Part shown: piece by piece, positions 10,248 to 21,195 of the stretch
How positions within the stretch are numbered: position 1 is the stretch's first letter
Layout: the number at the start of each line of letters is the position of its first letter
DNA from: Xiphias gladius
Taxonomy: Eukaryota > Chordata > Actinopteri > Istiophoriformes > Xiphiidae
Length of the DNA: 64,000 bases
Reading direction: 5' to 3'
NCBI RefSeq assembly: GCF_016859285.1
Contig: NC_053414.1
Coordinates: forward strand, 4,485,517 to 4,549,516
Notes under the pieces: model-generated
What the model saw: the letters and a program-made list of their open reading frames with translations, nothing else
The model's database searches: none
Told to the model about the DNA's origin: nothing
Made by a program: the position numbers and the translations under genes

Positions 10248-13200
10248 TCACGAGGGGAGTCCTGCAGCCAGGATGCTGCCCAGCAGCGTCCGGTCCTTCA
10301 GAGCATTTTCGACGTCTTTCTCCTCGATCTTCAGAAACACCTGCAGGAGGAGATGAAAAAATTCTCTTTCAGATTACAGGCTCAAGTTTTTGGTTTCCAG
10401 GTGATAAAAGCCGGCAACAAAACATCTGGGGACGTTCAGTTTCCCGTCACCAGCGGACTCGCGACAGAGCCTAGGACGGAGTGGGGGGGCAGGGGGACGT
10501 ACCTTGGTGAGACGAGCCTCTTTGGCTTTCTTCAGAGCGAAGATTCCTCGACTCTCCAGCAGGCTGCAGAGCGACAAACACTCGCCCTGACCGGCCCCCG
10601 ACACCTGCCTCTGAGCGCACAGACGACTGTAGACCTCGTGCAGCTGAAACCGCAGAAGAACAAACCTCGTTAAGGCGTTTGACTCCGAGTCGCCGGCGTT
10701 TGCCGGCGGAATTAGCAGGTTTCTTTCGCTGCTAATTCTGACTGCGACGGTCACTTCAGCCCAGATTCCCGTTGCGTAGCTTTGTCCTGGTTTCCCTCAT
10801 CCCAGTCGTTTGGCTTCTATTTGTTGCATCTTTACTTAGAATGAATGACACACATGTAAATTCACTCTGCGCTGACATGTGACTCCATTACAGTCATTTA
10901 ATTAGGAGCCAGACTCATTTATTTTTCATTTGTCTCAACATTTCCTCGTGGAGTTTTTAATCCTATCGGCTACGTGACCTAGCAACACCCGACATCCACA
11001 TCCTGCCGCGTTGAGATTCGGCCTTCAGGCTTCTTCAACAATGTCCTACCCTTTAATCCTTCTCATCCTATTGTGTCCTATTTTTATCTGTTATTTTCCT
11101 CTTTTTAAAACCCGTCTGTCTTTTTATTTTTGCCTCTTTTCGTTCACATCTTGTCTTAAATCGCTTCACTCTCTTGTGTGAAGTGTTGAATGGCTCTACA
11201 CAAATAAACTTGCCTTCTAACATCATTTTTGCCACGAAAGGTCAAGTTTGAGGTCGACCGTCTCTTTAGGTTCTGAGTTCCCGTAACACTGATACAGGTT
11301 CAAGCGCAGTGTCCGGAAAAAAAAGGTATTTCACGTTCACTGGCCAGAAAATATATTTTGGGGTCACTTAACGAAGCAGCAGCGGGAAGGAATAATAGGA
11401 TGTTTTAAGTCTGAAACGGTGGCAGCATGGTCCCTGAGATCCTGTCACCAAACACAAGATTCAAGGACTCACCTCCTGCTCGGTTTCATTTAGATCCGTG
11501 GTTTTTCTCGATCTTTTAGCAGTGGAACCACTTTTTTGGGATTAAAATACTTCTCAGAATGCGTTTTATTAGTCGGCAGCATGATTTTACTTCGTGTTAG
11601 CCTTTTTTAGCACCCTTCCCCTGGGACCCCCAGGCTAAGGAACCACAGATTCAGATCATCTTGGTGCTCCGGGACCAAAGATGTCATCGCTCCCTCTACA
11701 CAAGCCGAACCGGCTCAGGGTCTCACCTTTCCGAGGCCGATCTCTTTGCTCTTTCCGTTGCGAATGAGCAGCAGGAGGCAGCAGACGAGCAGCTTCTGCT
11801 GCAGGGGGAAACTCTCTCCCTCCGAGCCGCCGCTGGGAGACGCCATCCGGTCGCCGTACACCTCCGACAGCACCCGCGCGACCTGAGGGAGGCCGACCCG
11901 GGACGCTGAAGCAAGCGGGACGAGAAGCGTTTCAGTCAGAGTTCAGGTCCGGCGAAAAGCAAGAATCAGCCAATCGGCTGGAGCAGACCCCGTTTTTCAG
12001 CGGCCAATTTCTAAATCATCCCTCACGTCGGTACCATAATCACAATGATGCGGCTACTGAATCTGCTAAGGGAATCATTTTAATCACAGACGGCTCAGCT
12101 TCACTCACCTTTAGTTTCCTCTTTTGGATCGGCTGCTTTCTTTCTCTCGTCAGACTCCACGATCTCAACTGCTCTCCTGAAGAAAAGAAAAGAAAAGAAA
12201 AATCAGTGCAACGCGGAAGAAATTCGGCTCCTGAGCCGATGTAGTTCAACAGAATGAGAGATCCACGGACGGTTTTTTAGAGCAGAGAGAAGAAGAAGAA
12301 AAAAGCTTGGCCCAAAATGTTGAGTGGTTTTCAGACACTTTTTTAAATTAACGTTTCAAGTTTTTCTCTGTATTTGTAAGGTCATCATTGCAGAAATATT
12401 GTGGGCAAATCGAAAGAAATAAGTGGAAAACTAAATCAAACCAGCGTTTCATTAATATGCTCCAGACGGATCATTCAATGGGGGAAACCAGAAGGAAATG
12501 TAGTTTCATCTCATGAGGAGAGAAAACAAACTGACCGATCTCAATCTTGCTAAAATCTCCTGCTTGCGACAGGAAAAGCGTCAACGCCGAGACAAATGTC
12601 TCACGTTTAGAGAGAGAAGCAGGAGCAGGGAGACGCGTTTACCTGCAGATGTCCAGAGCTTTCCTGGCGTCTCCAGACACCGCCGACACTTTTCTGGCAC
12701 AGAACTGAACCGCCGAGGCCTCGAGGATCCCGTCAGCCGACGCCTGGGGGGGGGGGGTCACAGGTTAATAGAAGAATCACAGCCACGCTCGCGGCTTTGC
12801 CTTATTCGGCGCGTTCACCTGCCTCCCCGACGCCACTTTGCGGTCCTGTGCGCGTTTACCTGTGCGAGTCTGTCCTGCACGATGGCGGCGAGCTCCTGGC
12901 GGCTGTAGGGAGGGAAGTTTAACAGCAGGGGGCGACAGTGAGGCCGAGCCTGCAGCCTGGGCAGGATCCGGTCTGTCAGATCCAGAGCGTTGGCAATACC
13001 TGCCAAAAAAAAAAAACGACCAATAAATACCGCGGCTCGTGGGAAACAGGGACAACATCCGGCGGACGGAGGTCTTACCGACGAGACAGAGGCGGGACTT
13101 GGGCAGGTATGGCCACTCGAAGATGGTGTAGAGGACGTCCTGGGCTTTACTGTCCAGCTGGTCCATCTCATCCAGAACGAGAAGCCTGAGGGGGAAAGAG

Positions 13201-16200
13201 AGGCGGAGTCAGAGTCTCTTCTGGCGTCCGTGGTTACCGAGTCCTCCGATTCAGTCTTTTTTGGACAGAACGCGTTTTGTCCCCAACCCCACGAAGACAT
13301 CGGTACATCAAGTTCAAAATCAGTTAAAAAAAAAAAGGACAAGAAGCAGAGACAAGCCGGTGCTGGGTTTAGGACGTCTAAAGCAAGTGATCACGATGAT
13401 GTCTCGACTGTCTCAAGTTACCGACGAACGAACGAGACAAAAACACTCGGAGGCTCAACATTCCCCCAACGACGGCCTGCGTCGCCGCCCAGACTCCCGC
13501 TACAGGGTTGGGTTTACTCACACTGCGGGCCCCGGGGCCGTGAGGAGCCTCTGCAGGCCGCCCTGTCCGCCGGACGCCCCCAGCTTGTCGGCCAGCAGCG
13601 GGAAGACGGCGTGGGAGCTCCTCAGACTCATGCAGTTCACCACCACCGTCCGTACCGACGACAGCTCGGCCTGTGGACGGAACCACAACCATCAGGGGAT
13701 TATTTTCAAATTCTTCAGGCGACAAAGTGTCACACAACAGATTAAGATGCTCATCAGACTCTCCCACGGTCCACGGTGACTGCTGGTCTTGTCCAACCCA
13801 AAGACATTCAGTTTAACCAGTTACCCAACTTTCACAGTTGGTCCTTAGCAGCTTTTAAAACCTGCACCAGACACAATCCAGCACATTCATCTGCTATGGT
13901 TTCGTTTCTGGACACTTTTTCCCTTTTAAGTTCTCAACCTCTGAGGCCCGGGACCCCAAACAGCGAAGCGACGTCCACTTTCAAACCACTTGTCAGGAAT
14001 AATAATCAACATAACAATAACACAATCATTGTGTGTTGCACAAATGTGTTCTCCCCGGTCAAGTGGTCCATAACGCTGCTGCTCAGTTTCCGGGTCAAGA
14101 GGTCTGCGGGCCCAGAAACCAGCATTCATTAGAGACCCAGCGCAGCCTTATGCCTCCAGCAGGCCTTTAACCCTGGGAGCCTCCGGATCGGGGCTGGTCT
14201 CCAGACTCCCAGTGAGAGACGCCGTGGCTTCTAAAACTTTGGACCTAAGATCCGTGGACGCTTTCAGAAAAGCGGCTCAACTCCTCTCACTCTGAAAACC
14301 CCCCGCTATTCAAGTACCTTCATCTCCTGCAGGACGCAGTTGAGGCAGGCGGTCTTGCCGGTGCCCGGGGCCCCAGAGATGTAGAGGCTGCCGGGGAGAC
14401 GCCGCAGCACCTTCTCCTCCAGGAAAGACCGGATGGACGCCCGCTCGGGCTCCCTGGACAGGAGCCGCTCGGGGACGGCGGTGTGGAGCGCCCGCTTCAC
14501 GCTCTGAAACCTGGACTCTGGGGACGGGACGGGACAGGACAGGACGGGGAGGTTAACAATGTCGCCGACAGAGGAACTAAACCCGAACCCACCCTTGGAC
14601 AAACATCGCTGACAGAACCAGGTGCGTGTCCAACGGCAGCTCGCGTCCATTCTCTCCCTAAAAAGCACGTTGGTAGTTCCACTGCTGATTATTTACGTTT
14701 TCAATTAACCTGCAGATCACTTTTTTTTCAGTCAGTCATTTATTCGCTGGATGTTAAATTGCCCGGAGCTCAAGGTGACGCAGACCCACCGACCAAGTCC
14801 CCAAAAATATTCCGTCTATGATGATAAATAAGAGACAAGCTCGTCCTCATACCAGGAAAGACGGAACCAGAGATCTCCGGACAGTTTTGTTTCAAAAAGG
14901 CGAGAAATAAAATGAACATAAAGAAAAGTTTACATTCTCTTTCATCCAGCGAATCCAATAGTCAGCTAATCGTTTCAGGTTTACAGCTGTGCTTCTTCTG
15001 GTGCCGTGATTAGTTTTAAAAATCTGGAAAACGCAGACTTTGTCCCACATTTCGAACTGATTCCCCACCGTTAATCAGAAAGAGAGCTCAGAGGACCAGA
15101 TCACACCATGCGTTGCCCCATTAAACCAAATGTGGACCGGAGCAGGACCAATTAGTGGACGGACAGAACATTTTACCTGCAACTATTTTCTTTAAACAAT
15201 TGATTAAATGTTTTACGGTGGTTTTTAAACTAAAATGCCGAAAATTTCTCTGGCTTCATGTGGTCAAATGGGAATATTTGCTGTAATTTCTTCTTTTTCT
15301 GAGACAGAACTTTAACATGTGAAGCCGTGACAGAAATCTCTGAACCAAACAATAAATTAATGGTCCGATCGACGGTGAAATCCATCGTCACCTGTGGCCC
15401 CGAGTGAACGCTTCGGACGCACCAGACACTCACTTTCTGCAAACAGGCGAACGACCGGCGGCTTCTTCTCAGAGTTCAGACGCGCCGGACTCCCGGCGGG
15501 TGTTTCCCGGCGCCGCGGCGAGGGCGGGACCGGCGAGTTCTCGTCGAAGCCCAGTCTTCGGGGCGAGGCCAGAGCCGGCTTGCTCTGCTTGGGCGGCGAG
15601 CCCAGCGGGCCGGCGCCGAGGTTACAGCTGTTGTCGTCACCTGGAGAGACAAAAATTTTAAACCCTGAATTCAGTTTTAAAGGGAGAAGCCAGCGGTTTT
15701 CCCCGTGAAGGTTTCCGGTCACATCTCAAGGAGCCGAGACAGCGGCGTAGCGTCCTCCTCTGGACGAGCTTCGCCAAGTCTGAGAAAAGAACCCCGATAA
15801 TGTCGCTGGGGTTGTTTCAGTTTGGACCCGACACTTAAACGTTAAGGCGTCTGTGGGTCAGTGGCCGTCTGCCAGGAGGGAAGGGCCGGATCCTTCCCCT
15901 TAGCACTATGGGAATCGTAGGGTCCGGCCCGTTTGGAGCCGGATCCGAGATGTCTCCGCTCCCGCTGCTTCGACTCCCAACCTCTTTTTGTCTGAAACCA
16001 CCGTGGTGGTCCTTTAATGTCAATTGAAAAACTGATTTAAAAAAAATAAACAGCTATTAATCAAAGTCCATAAAGAACATGCGAAGCAGGGGGATGTAAC
16101 AGGTACAAAGCCTGAGACGTGACCAACAGTGTTTAAAAATAACCCTTGGCCCCATTTGTCCAGTTTCACCATCGCAGTTCACTTTTGGCTCATTTTTAAC

Positions 16201-16721
16201 TCACCCCCCCACGACTTTATATTGTTCTTTTTATATTAACTTCTCTTTGATGGATTATTCCTTCAACTTCCTGTCACATTTTCCGGTTCTCTAATATTTC
16301 ATGCACCTGTAATATACCTCGGTTTTGAAAGGTGTTTCACCCGTAACAACAAACATTACTTACTTACTAACCAACCGGTAACCGTCATGCAGACGCCGGG
16401 GTTTAGTAAAACACCGATCCGGTTTACCTTCCCAGTCTGGGGCCTCTTACCTGTGCGTTTTCGGGGGCTGAGGGGGAGCCGTGGCTGGAGACCGGGGGAG
16501 GAGGGCGGCGGGCACCTGGGCGACAGAGGGCCGGGCCGGTCGGCGGGCCGTCTCGGGGAGAGCGGTCCGATCCGGATCCGGGGAGGTTCGGGCCCGGTCG
16601 GTGAAGCGACGGGAGACTTTTGGGGCTGAGGCGTCTTGGACAGGGAGGAAACTCTGCAGGACTTGCGTCGGGGGAACTGCAGCGTGGGCTGAGCCCGGCC
16701 CTGAGAGCGCGTGCTGGGCAT
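10248..16721 (-). CDS. cdc6: Cell division control protein 6 (Cdc6), replication-licensing AAA+ ATPase
   Basis: Cdc6 joins ORC at origins and, with Cdt1, loads the MCM2-7 helicase in G1. Eleven coding exons in order: 16451-16721, 15434-15640, 14318-14517, 13522-13670, 13079-13185, 12860-12999, 12643-12743, 12109-12176, 11727-11905, 10503-10643, 10248-10340. All junctions are GT-AG, the phases fit, and the sum is 1656 nt (551 aa; human is 560). The N-terminal 155 residues are disordered with about eleven Ser-Pro sites and a cyclin-binding RRL at 118-120. Walker A GAPGTGKT is at 208-215 and Walker B LLVLDE at 277-282, followed by MDQLDSKAQDVLYT. The last ~90 residues form the winged-helix domain, ending ILAAGLPS. 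The start is MPSTRSQ, 12 nt inside the first coding exon, matching human MPQTRSQ. The linker between ATP motifs is shorter than in human, and no KEN box is visible. Confidence 0.97.
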
Positions 16722-16733
16722 TTTGGGTTTGGC
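16722..16733 (-). other. cdc6: cdc6 5' UTR part of the first coding exon
   Basis: A good acceptor (TTTTCTGATTCAG, minus strand) sits 12 nt before the ATG, so the 5' UTR is split. The upstream leader exon is probably the one ending near 17784. Confidence 0.6.
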
Positions 16734-17783
16734 CTGAATCAGAAAAGGGAAAAATAATCCAATATTAAGGAAAAGTGACCTGGACATTAACCGACAAGTA
16801 CCCAAATCTGTTGAAGAACATCTGGTGAGATCTTCGGTTCCGTTCACCAGTTCTAAATTTAGACTTGCGTTATGTCGTATTGTCTTTTATTTGGCTCTTG
16901 CAAAGCCGTTTCCATACACGTACAGAGTTTTTCTTCAGATTGTAAAGCCATCCGAGACAAATAACTAGACATGAGTTGGAGCTGAATGTAAAAAACAAAG
17001 AAACATCGTCCTGGGAATATTTAACACTGCTTGTTGCAGGATATCCTGCGAGAAATCCGAAGATGTCACTCTAAACCTTGGGAAATTGTTAATGGCCTTT
17101 TTTTTGGGGGGGTCTGTTTAACATCTTTAGCCGGAACCACGCTGGGCATTTTTCATCGTATCACAACATTCAATAAACGGAATAGTCAGGACCTGCAAGT
17201 ATCGCTTTGGTATCGATACCGTTATCGAACGATTTCCGGGACTGAAAATGACTCGGGTGTAGGGACGCAGCTGATGAATACTTTCCCTGGTGATTAATCG
17301 GCCAATTATTTTCTCAATTAAATCGAGGGGGGGGGAAAAAAGCCATCCAGGCTTTTCAGAGTCCAGGACGAAGTCCGTAAAGGTTACGGTGGTTTTAAAG
17401 TAGGTTTGAGTTCACGTTAACGCCTCGGGTTGTAAAACAACGCTTAACACTGACGTGTAAGAGTCGGTCGATGCGTATCTACCGGCCACGTCTGGATGAA
17501 ACAGCCGCCAGCACAGGAGACAATACAGCGCGTCGGATTAATGGCGCCAAGGCGGCAGAGCGCGACACCGGCCCGGTTCCGCCTACAACAGAGCAGGTTG
17601 ACACGAGAACGGTTCTGACGGAAAGAGGTTTTTCGGCGCGTAACGTGAAAGGAGAAACAATGGCGGCATTTTTTACTCCGGGGAGCAGGAGGCAGCCGGC
17701 GCCTGTTTGGGCTCTTCCCGCCATCAGTTAACAGACCGGCTCGGCTCTTAGCGCTTAGATGGACGTGTCGGCGATAAACGTAC

Positions 17784-17905
17784 CGGTACGGAAAGCGGAA
17801 GGGTCGTCTCAGCTCGGAGCGCAGCGTTTTCCCGTGTCTTGAGGCTCGCTCTGCCTCCGCGTCCCTCCGTCTTCTGCCGTAGACTGAATCCAAACTAGCG
17901 CCAAA
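17784..17905 (-). other. cdc6: Probable non-coding first exon of cdc6
   Basis: Downstream of the E2F/CCAAT block, minus-strand GC-rich DNA runs to a fair donor (ACCG|GTACGT at 17784/17783). The intron to the acceptor at 16734 would be about 1 kb. The transcription start is placed only roughly from the promoter elements. Confidence 0.4.
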
Positions 17906-17939
17906 TCGAGTCGACTTCCTCCCCGTCGAACAGCTGTTT

Positions 17940-18090
17940 CCCGCCGCTGCTCCCTGATTGGCTCACAGCGAGCGCGTCTCCGATGCTTATTGGCTCGGCT
18001 CAAACCGGGTGTTACGTCGTGTGTCTCCAAGCCCACGCGCAAGGTCCTTGGCGGGAATTTCAACGGGAGACAGTTTTGGCGGAATATCAT
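17940..18090 (-). promoter_or_regulatory. cdc6: cdc6 promoter with E2F-like sites and paired CCAAT boxes
   Basis: CCAAT (read as ATTGG on plus) occurs at 17957-17961 and 17989-17993, exactly 32 bp apart, which fits NF-Y spacing of about three helical turns. Farther upstream are two E2F-like sites, TTGGCGGGAA at 18048-18057 and TTTTGGCGGAA at 18074-18084. E2F control of CDC6 is established in mammals. Here the sites are seen by eye only. Confidence 0.7.
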
Positions 18091-18099
18091 TTTCCCGGG

Positions 18100-18870
18100 A
18101 ACTGCATTATTAGAACAACGTTAATCAAGTACAGTAATTAAAGTATAATTTTGAGCTAGTTTTACTTTATACTTCTGCTAAACTACATTCATTTAACGTC
18201 TTTAGTTACTTGTTACTTATTTTTCAGATTACATATAAAACATTTGTCTAGTTGATAAAATCTGATCATTATGAACATTATCATAGATGAAGATACCCAA
18301 CAGTACATGACGCACTTAACTCGACCCTGACACTAAATACACATTAATACTTTGAGTATTTGGAGTATTTTTATAGTGTGGTATTACATATATTACTTGA
18401 GTAAACAATCTGATTTTTTTTTTACTTGAGCATCGTTTCCGAGGACAATTTTCAGAGACCTGGTGCTTTGATATTTGTTTTCTGTGAGACCGTTTGATTT
18501 CTTATTTTTTTAAAATCAACATTTCAGAACAAACTTATCCGACAGCTGTGGTCACTACTTTCTGTCAGATTTTACAAACCGTCAACTCAAACTATGATGC
18601 TTAAATGAAGTTTGAGCTTATCAACAGTAACATTAACAAACCACTTCCACGTTAACGCACCAATCTAAAATGAGCATCAATCAGAGAGAGGACCAGACAA
18701 TTGAAAAGTTCACAAGCCTGGTAACATTTTGAAATGCAGATATTTCCGCTTTTACGTCAGCAAAGTATCAGAGGTTTTTCCAACCACTGCAAATGACACG
18801 GGCTCATTAAAACACAGAGACGGAGAAGGAAGAAAAAACAAAAAGACTGCACGTCAGGTACCTTTTTCCC
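18100..18870. other. Short intergenic spacer between cdc6 promoter and wipf2 3' end
   Basis: AT-rich DNA of about 770 bp with no coding or repeat structure recognised. It separates the cdc6 promoter from the putative wipf2 polyadenylation site. Confidence 0.5.
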
Positions 18871-18893
18871 CAACAGGAATACATTTATTTGAA

Positions 18894-18899
18894 ATTATT
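18894..18899 (-). terminator. Candidate wipf2 polyadenylation signal
   Basis: AATAAA on the minus strand, about 2.3 kb beyond the wipf2 stop codon. A long 3' UTR is usual for WIPF2 in mammals. Other hexamers lie closer (for example near 20955), so alternative ends are possible. Confidence 0.4.
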
Positions 18900-21067
18900 T
18901 CAAATGATAAAAACAAGGTTGATTAACATGAAATGACCACAGGGTTTTTACTCTTCAGATTTGACAAGGTGAGAACATGAGGAGACAAACGTGATGGGTC
19001 ACCTGCGTGTCAAGGTGAGCGCTCATCCAGGACAGGAAGTGTACTTCCGTATGTTGTTGTTGTTGTTTCTTCTTCGTTTTCCTTTGTGTGTTGTCGCCGT
19101 CATCCACCGCTCATCCTGTTCACTAGTTCACCCAGCAACTGGATTTTTAAGAAACGGAATCCCCAAAATGTCGGCTCGTTGGCAAAACCTCACACACATC
19201 CATTTAGCTCATTCACCACTATGGCCAAACATCCGGAGAAGTGCTACAGAGAGTCAGCTCACCGACTGGAACATTGTTATAACTCTTAATCATTTCTCTT
19301 TCCTATATTACAAGCTTTTTACAAACATAAAAATAGATCAATAACTATGATTACCATATTCCTTAATGTAAATATACAATATTTATTGCATTTTCAAATA
19401 GACTTATGTCTTATTTACTTTGTTGTCATCATCTTCCCCCTAAAAAAAACAAACAAAAATAAAAGCACTGGTACCGATGAGAGTGACAACGGATTCGTGT
19501 AAGGCAAAGACCAGCAGGAGGCGCTGCATCACTGAGAATGGAGAATGGAGAATGACCTGAACAAGCATTTCTATTTCTTCATTTTTCCTGCCTGGTTTCT
19601 TAGTCTGAATATGTAATTAGTGTTTTTTAAGTCAAGCTTAAAGGAAAAAAAAAAGAAAAAAAAGTGTAGTGAAGAACCTCCATCTGAATTAATAGTTCTC
19701 TGGCACTTAAGTGTTCCTTTTTTTTTTGGTTAGCTCTTACCAGCTACAATCTATCAAACTGCATAGCAATTTAACAACAACAACATATCGTCTTCCTGTG
19801 GTCGTACGGTCCTTCTTTAAAGGGCCACCAGCAGCAAAAGTAAAATTATGGATTCAGAACAGACTTGAGCTGTTGGACCGACTTCCCTGGAAAAGGAATT
19901 CTGCGGAAAGTGATAAACGATCCCTTATAAACTCCTGCAAAACTCTGCAAACCTGCAGCTAAAACTCATCAAAACTTGGTCCAGTAAACAACTAATAATT
20001 TACTGTTGGGCTTCGCGACGGCCCACACAGAAACCACAGTGTGTGAGTGGAGCAAGATGCTGGCTATGTGAACTACAGTTAGACACATCAGGGACAGACT
20101 AGGAATGAATCCTTGTGTGTTTTTTGTTTGGTGTTACATCAATGTGAGTGTAATCCCGATGTGTTAAGTGCATAAATGAGCGTCGTGCACAGTGTCTCGG
20201 TTGAGCAGTTAAGCTGCCGTGCAACATCGCCTGAAGATGGAAATAAAAACACCCTCAAATAAAGGAGAGGAGAAAAAAAAAGAAAAAAAGAAGAAAAAAA
20301 AAAGCAGGAAACAGTCCCTCTCCGAATGTAAAAATAAACAACCAGGCAAAGCTTCTGTCAAAACTTGGCAAGCTTTCCTGTAATGCATTTTGTCCATGAT
20401 CAGAGAGAACTTATAGTTACATAAAAAACAAGCGTGAAAACTGTCCTCACTCTTGGTAGTTCATTCGACTCCACCCGCTTTTGGCACACAGAGACAGCGA
20501 GATGAATCAAACGCACCCTCACCTGGCACTGCTGGAATGGCTATTAAAGACGTAAACTTAACCGAAAAAAAAAAGATAACAAAATAAAATTACCATCAAT
20601 AAACCCCACATTCGTAGCATTATCAGTTTTGTGGGGAGACTTGAGTGGAATTCATTTGCTGAAAACTAAAACATAAATTCAATTCAATTTCTTTCCCCCA
20701 CAAATTAATGCTGACACCAAAAATAATAAAATAAACAAAATAAAAGAGGTTATTCAGAATTATGAAAATCAACATCATCATCAAGAATATGCATTAAAAA
20801 AATGTGGAAAAGGTGGAATGCACAGGTTTGGAAGTGTTCGGAGTTTGGTCCTGATATGTGTAGTCAAACCGAGGCCTCTACGTCCAGTCAGCAGAGGAGA
20901 AGTCGCGATGGTCACGGTCACAAAGGTCAAGTCCGTTTCTCGCCTCCGAGTGGTTTTTATTCTCTCGTGCAAGGAAAGAAAGTGACCGCTGAGTAGTGTC
21001 AAACCTGTCTGGTGTAGTAGTGTTTACTTTTTTTGGCCACTGTGCTTCTGTCTGGTGGTTTAGTGTT

Positions 21068-21070
<3 letters not shown>

Positions 21071-21117
<47 letters not shown>
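21071..21117. repeat. (GT)n microsatellite in the wipf2 3' UTR
   Basis: About 23 uninterrupted GT units on plus, that is (CA)n in the wipf2 mRNA, starting some 80 nt after the stop codon. Confidence 0.95.
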
Positions 21118-21119
<2 letters not shown>

Positions 21120-21195
21120 ATTCGAGTGTTTCTTCACCACTCTCTCCTGACCGAGTCAGCTGACTGAGAGTTTCAAGTCCTGAGCTGAAGCCTGT

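Noticed and set aside
10239-10673. 144-codon plus-strand frame over the cdc6 3' exons
   Set aside because: Antisense shadow of two well-supported cdc6 exons and their splice sites.
12990-13745. 251-codon plus-strand frame
   Set aside because: Runs antisense across cdc6 exons and introns and includes intronic poly-A sequence; the minus strand is the coding one.
17190-17250. TATCGATACCG-type sequence similar to the hAT element at 34234
   Set aside because: Only a short resemblance and no inverted ends found, so not called.
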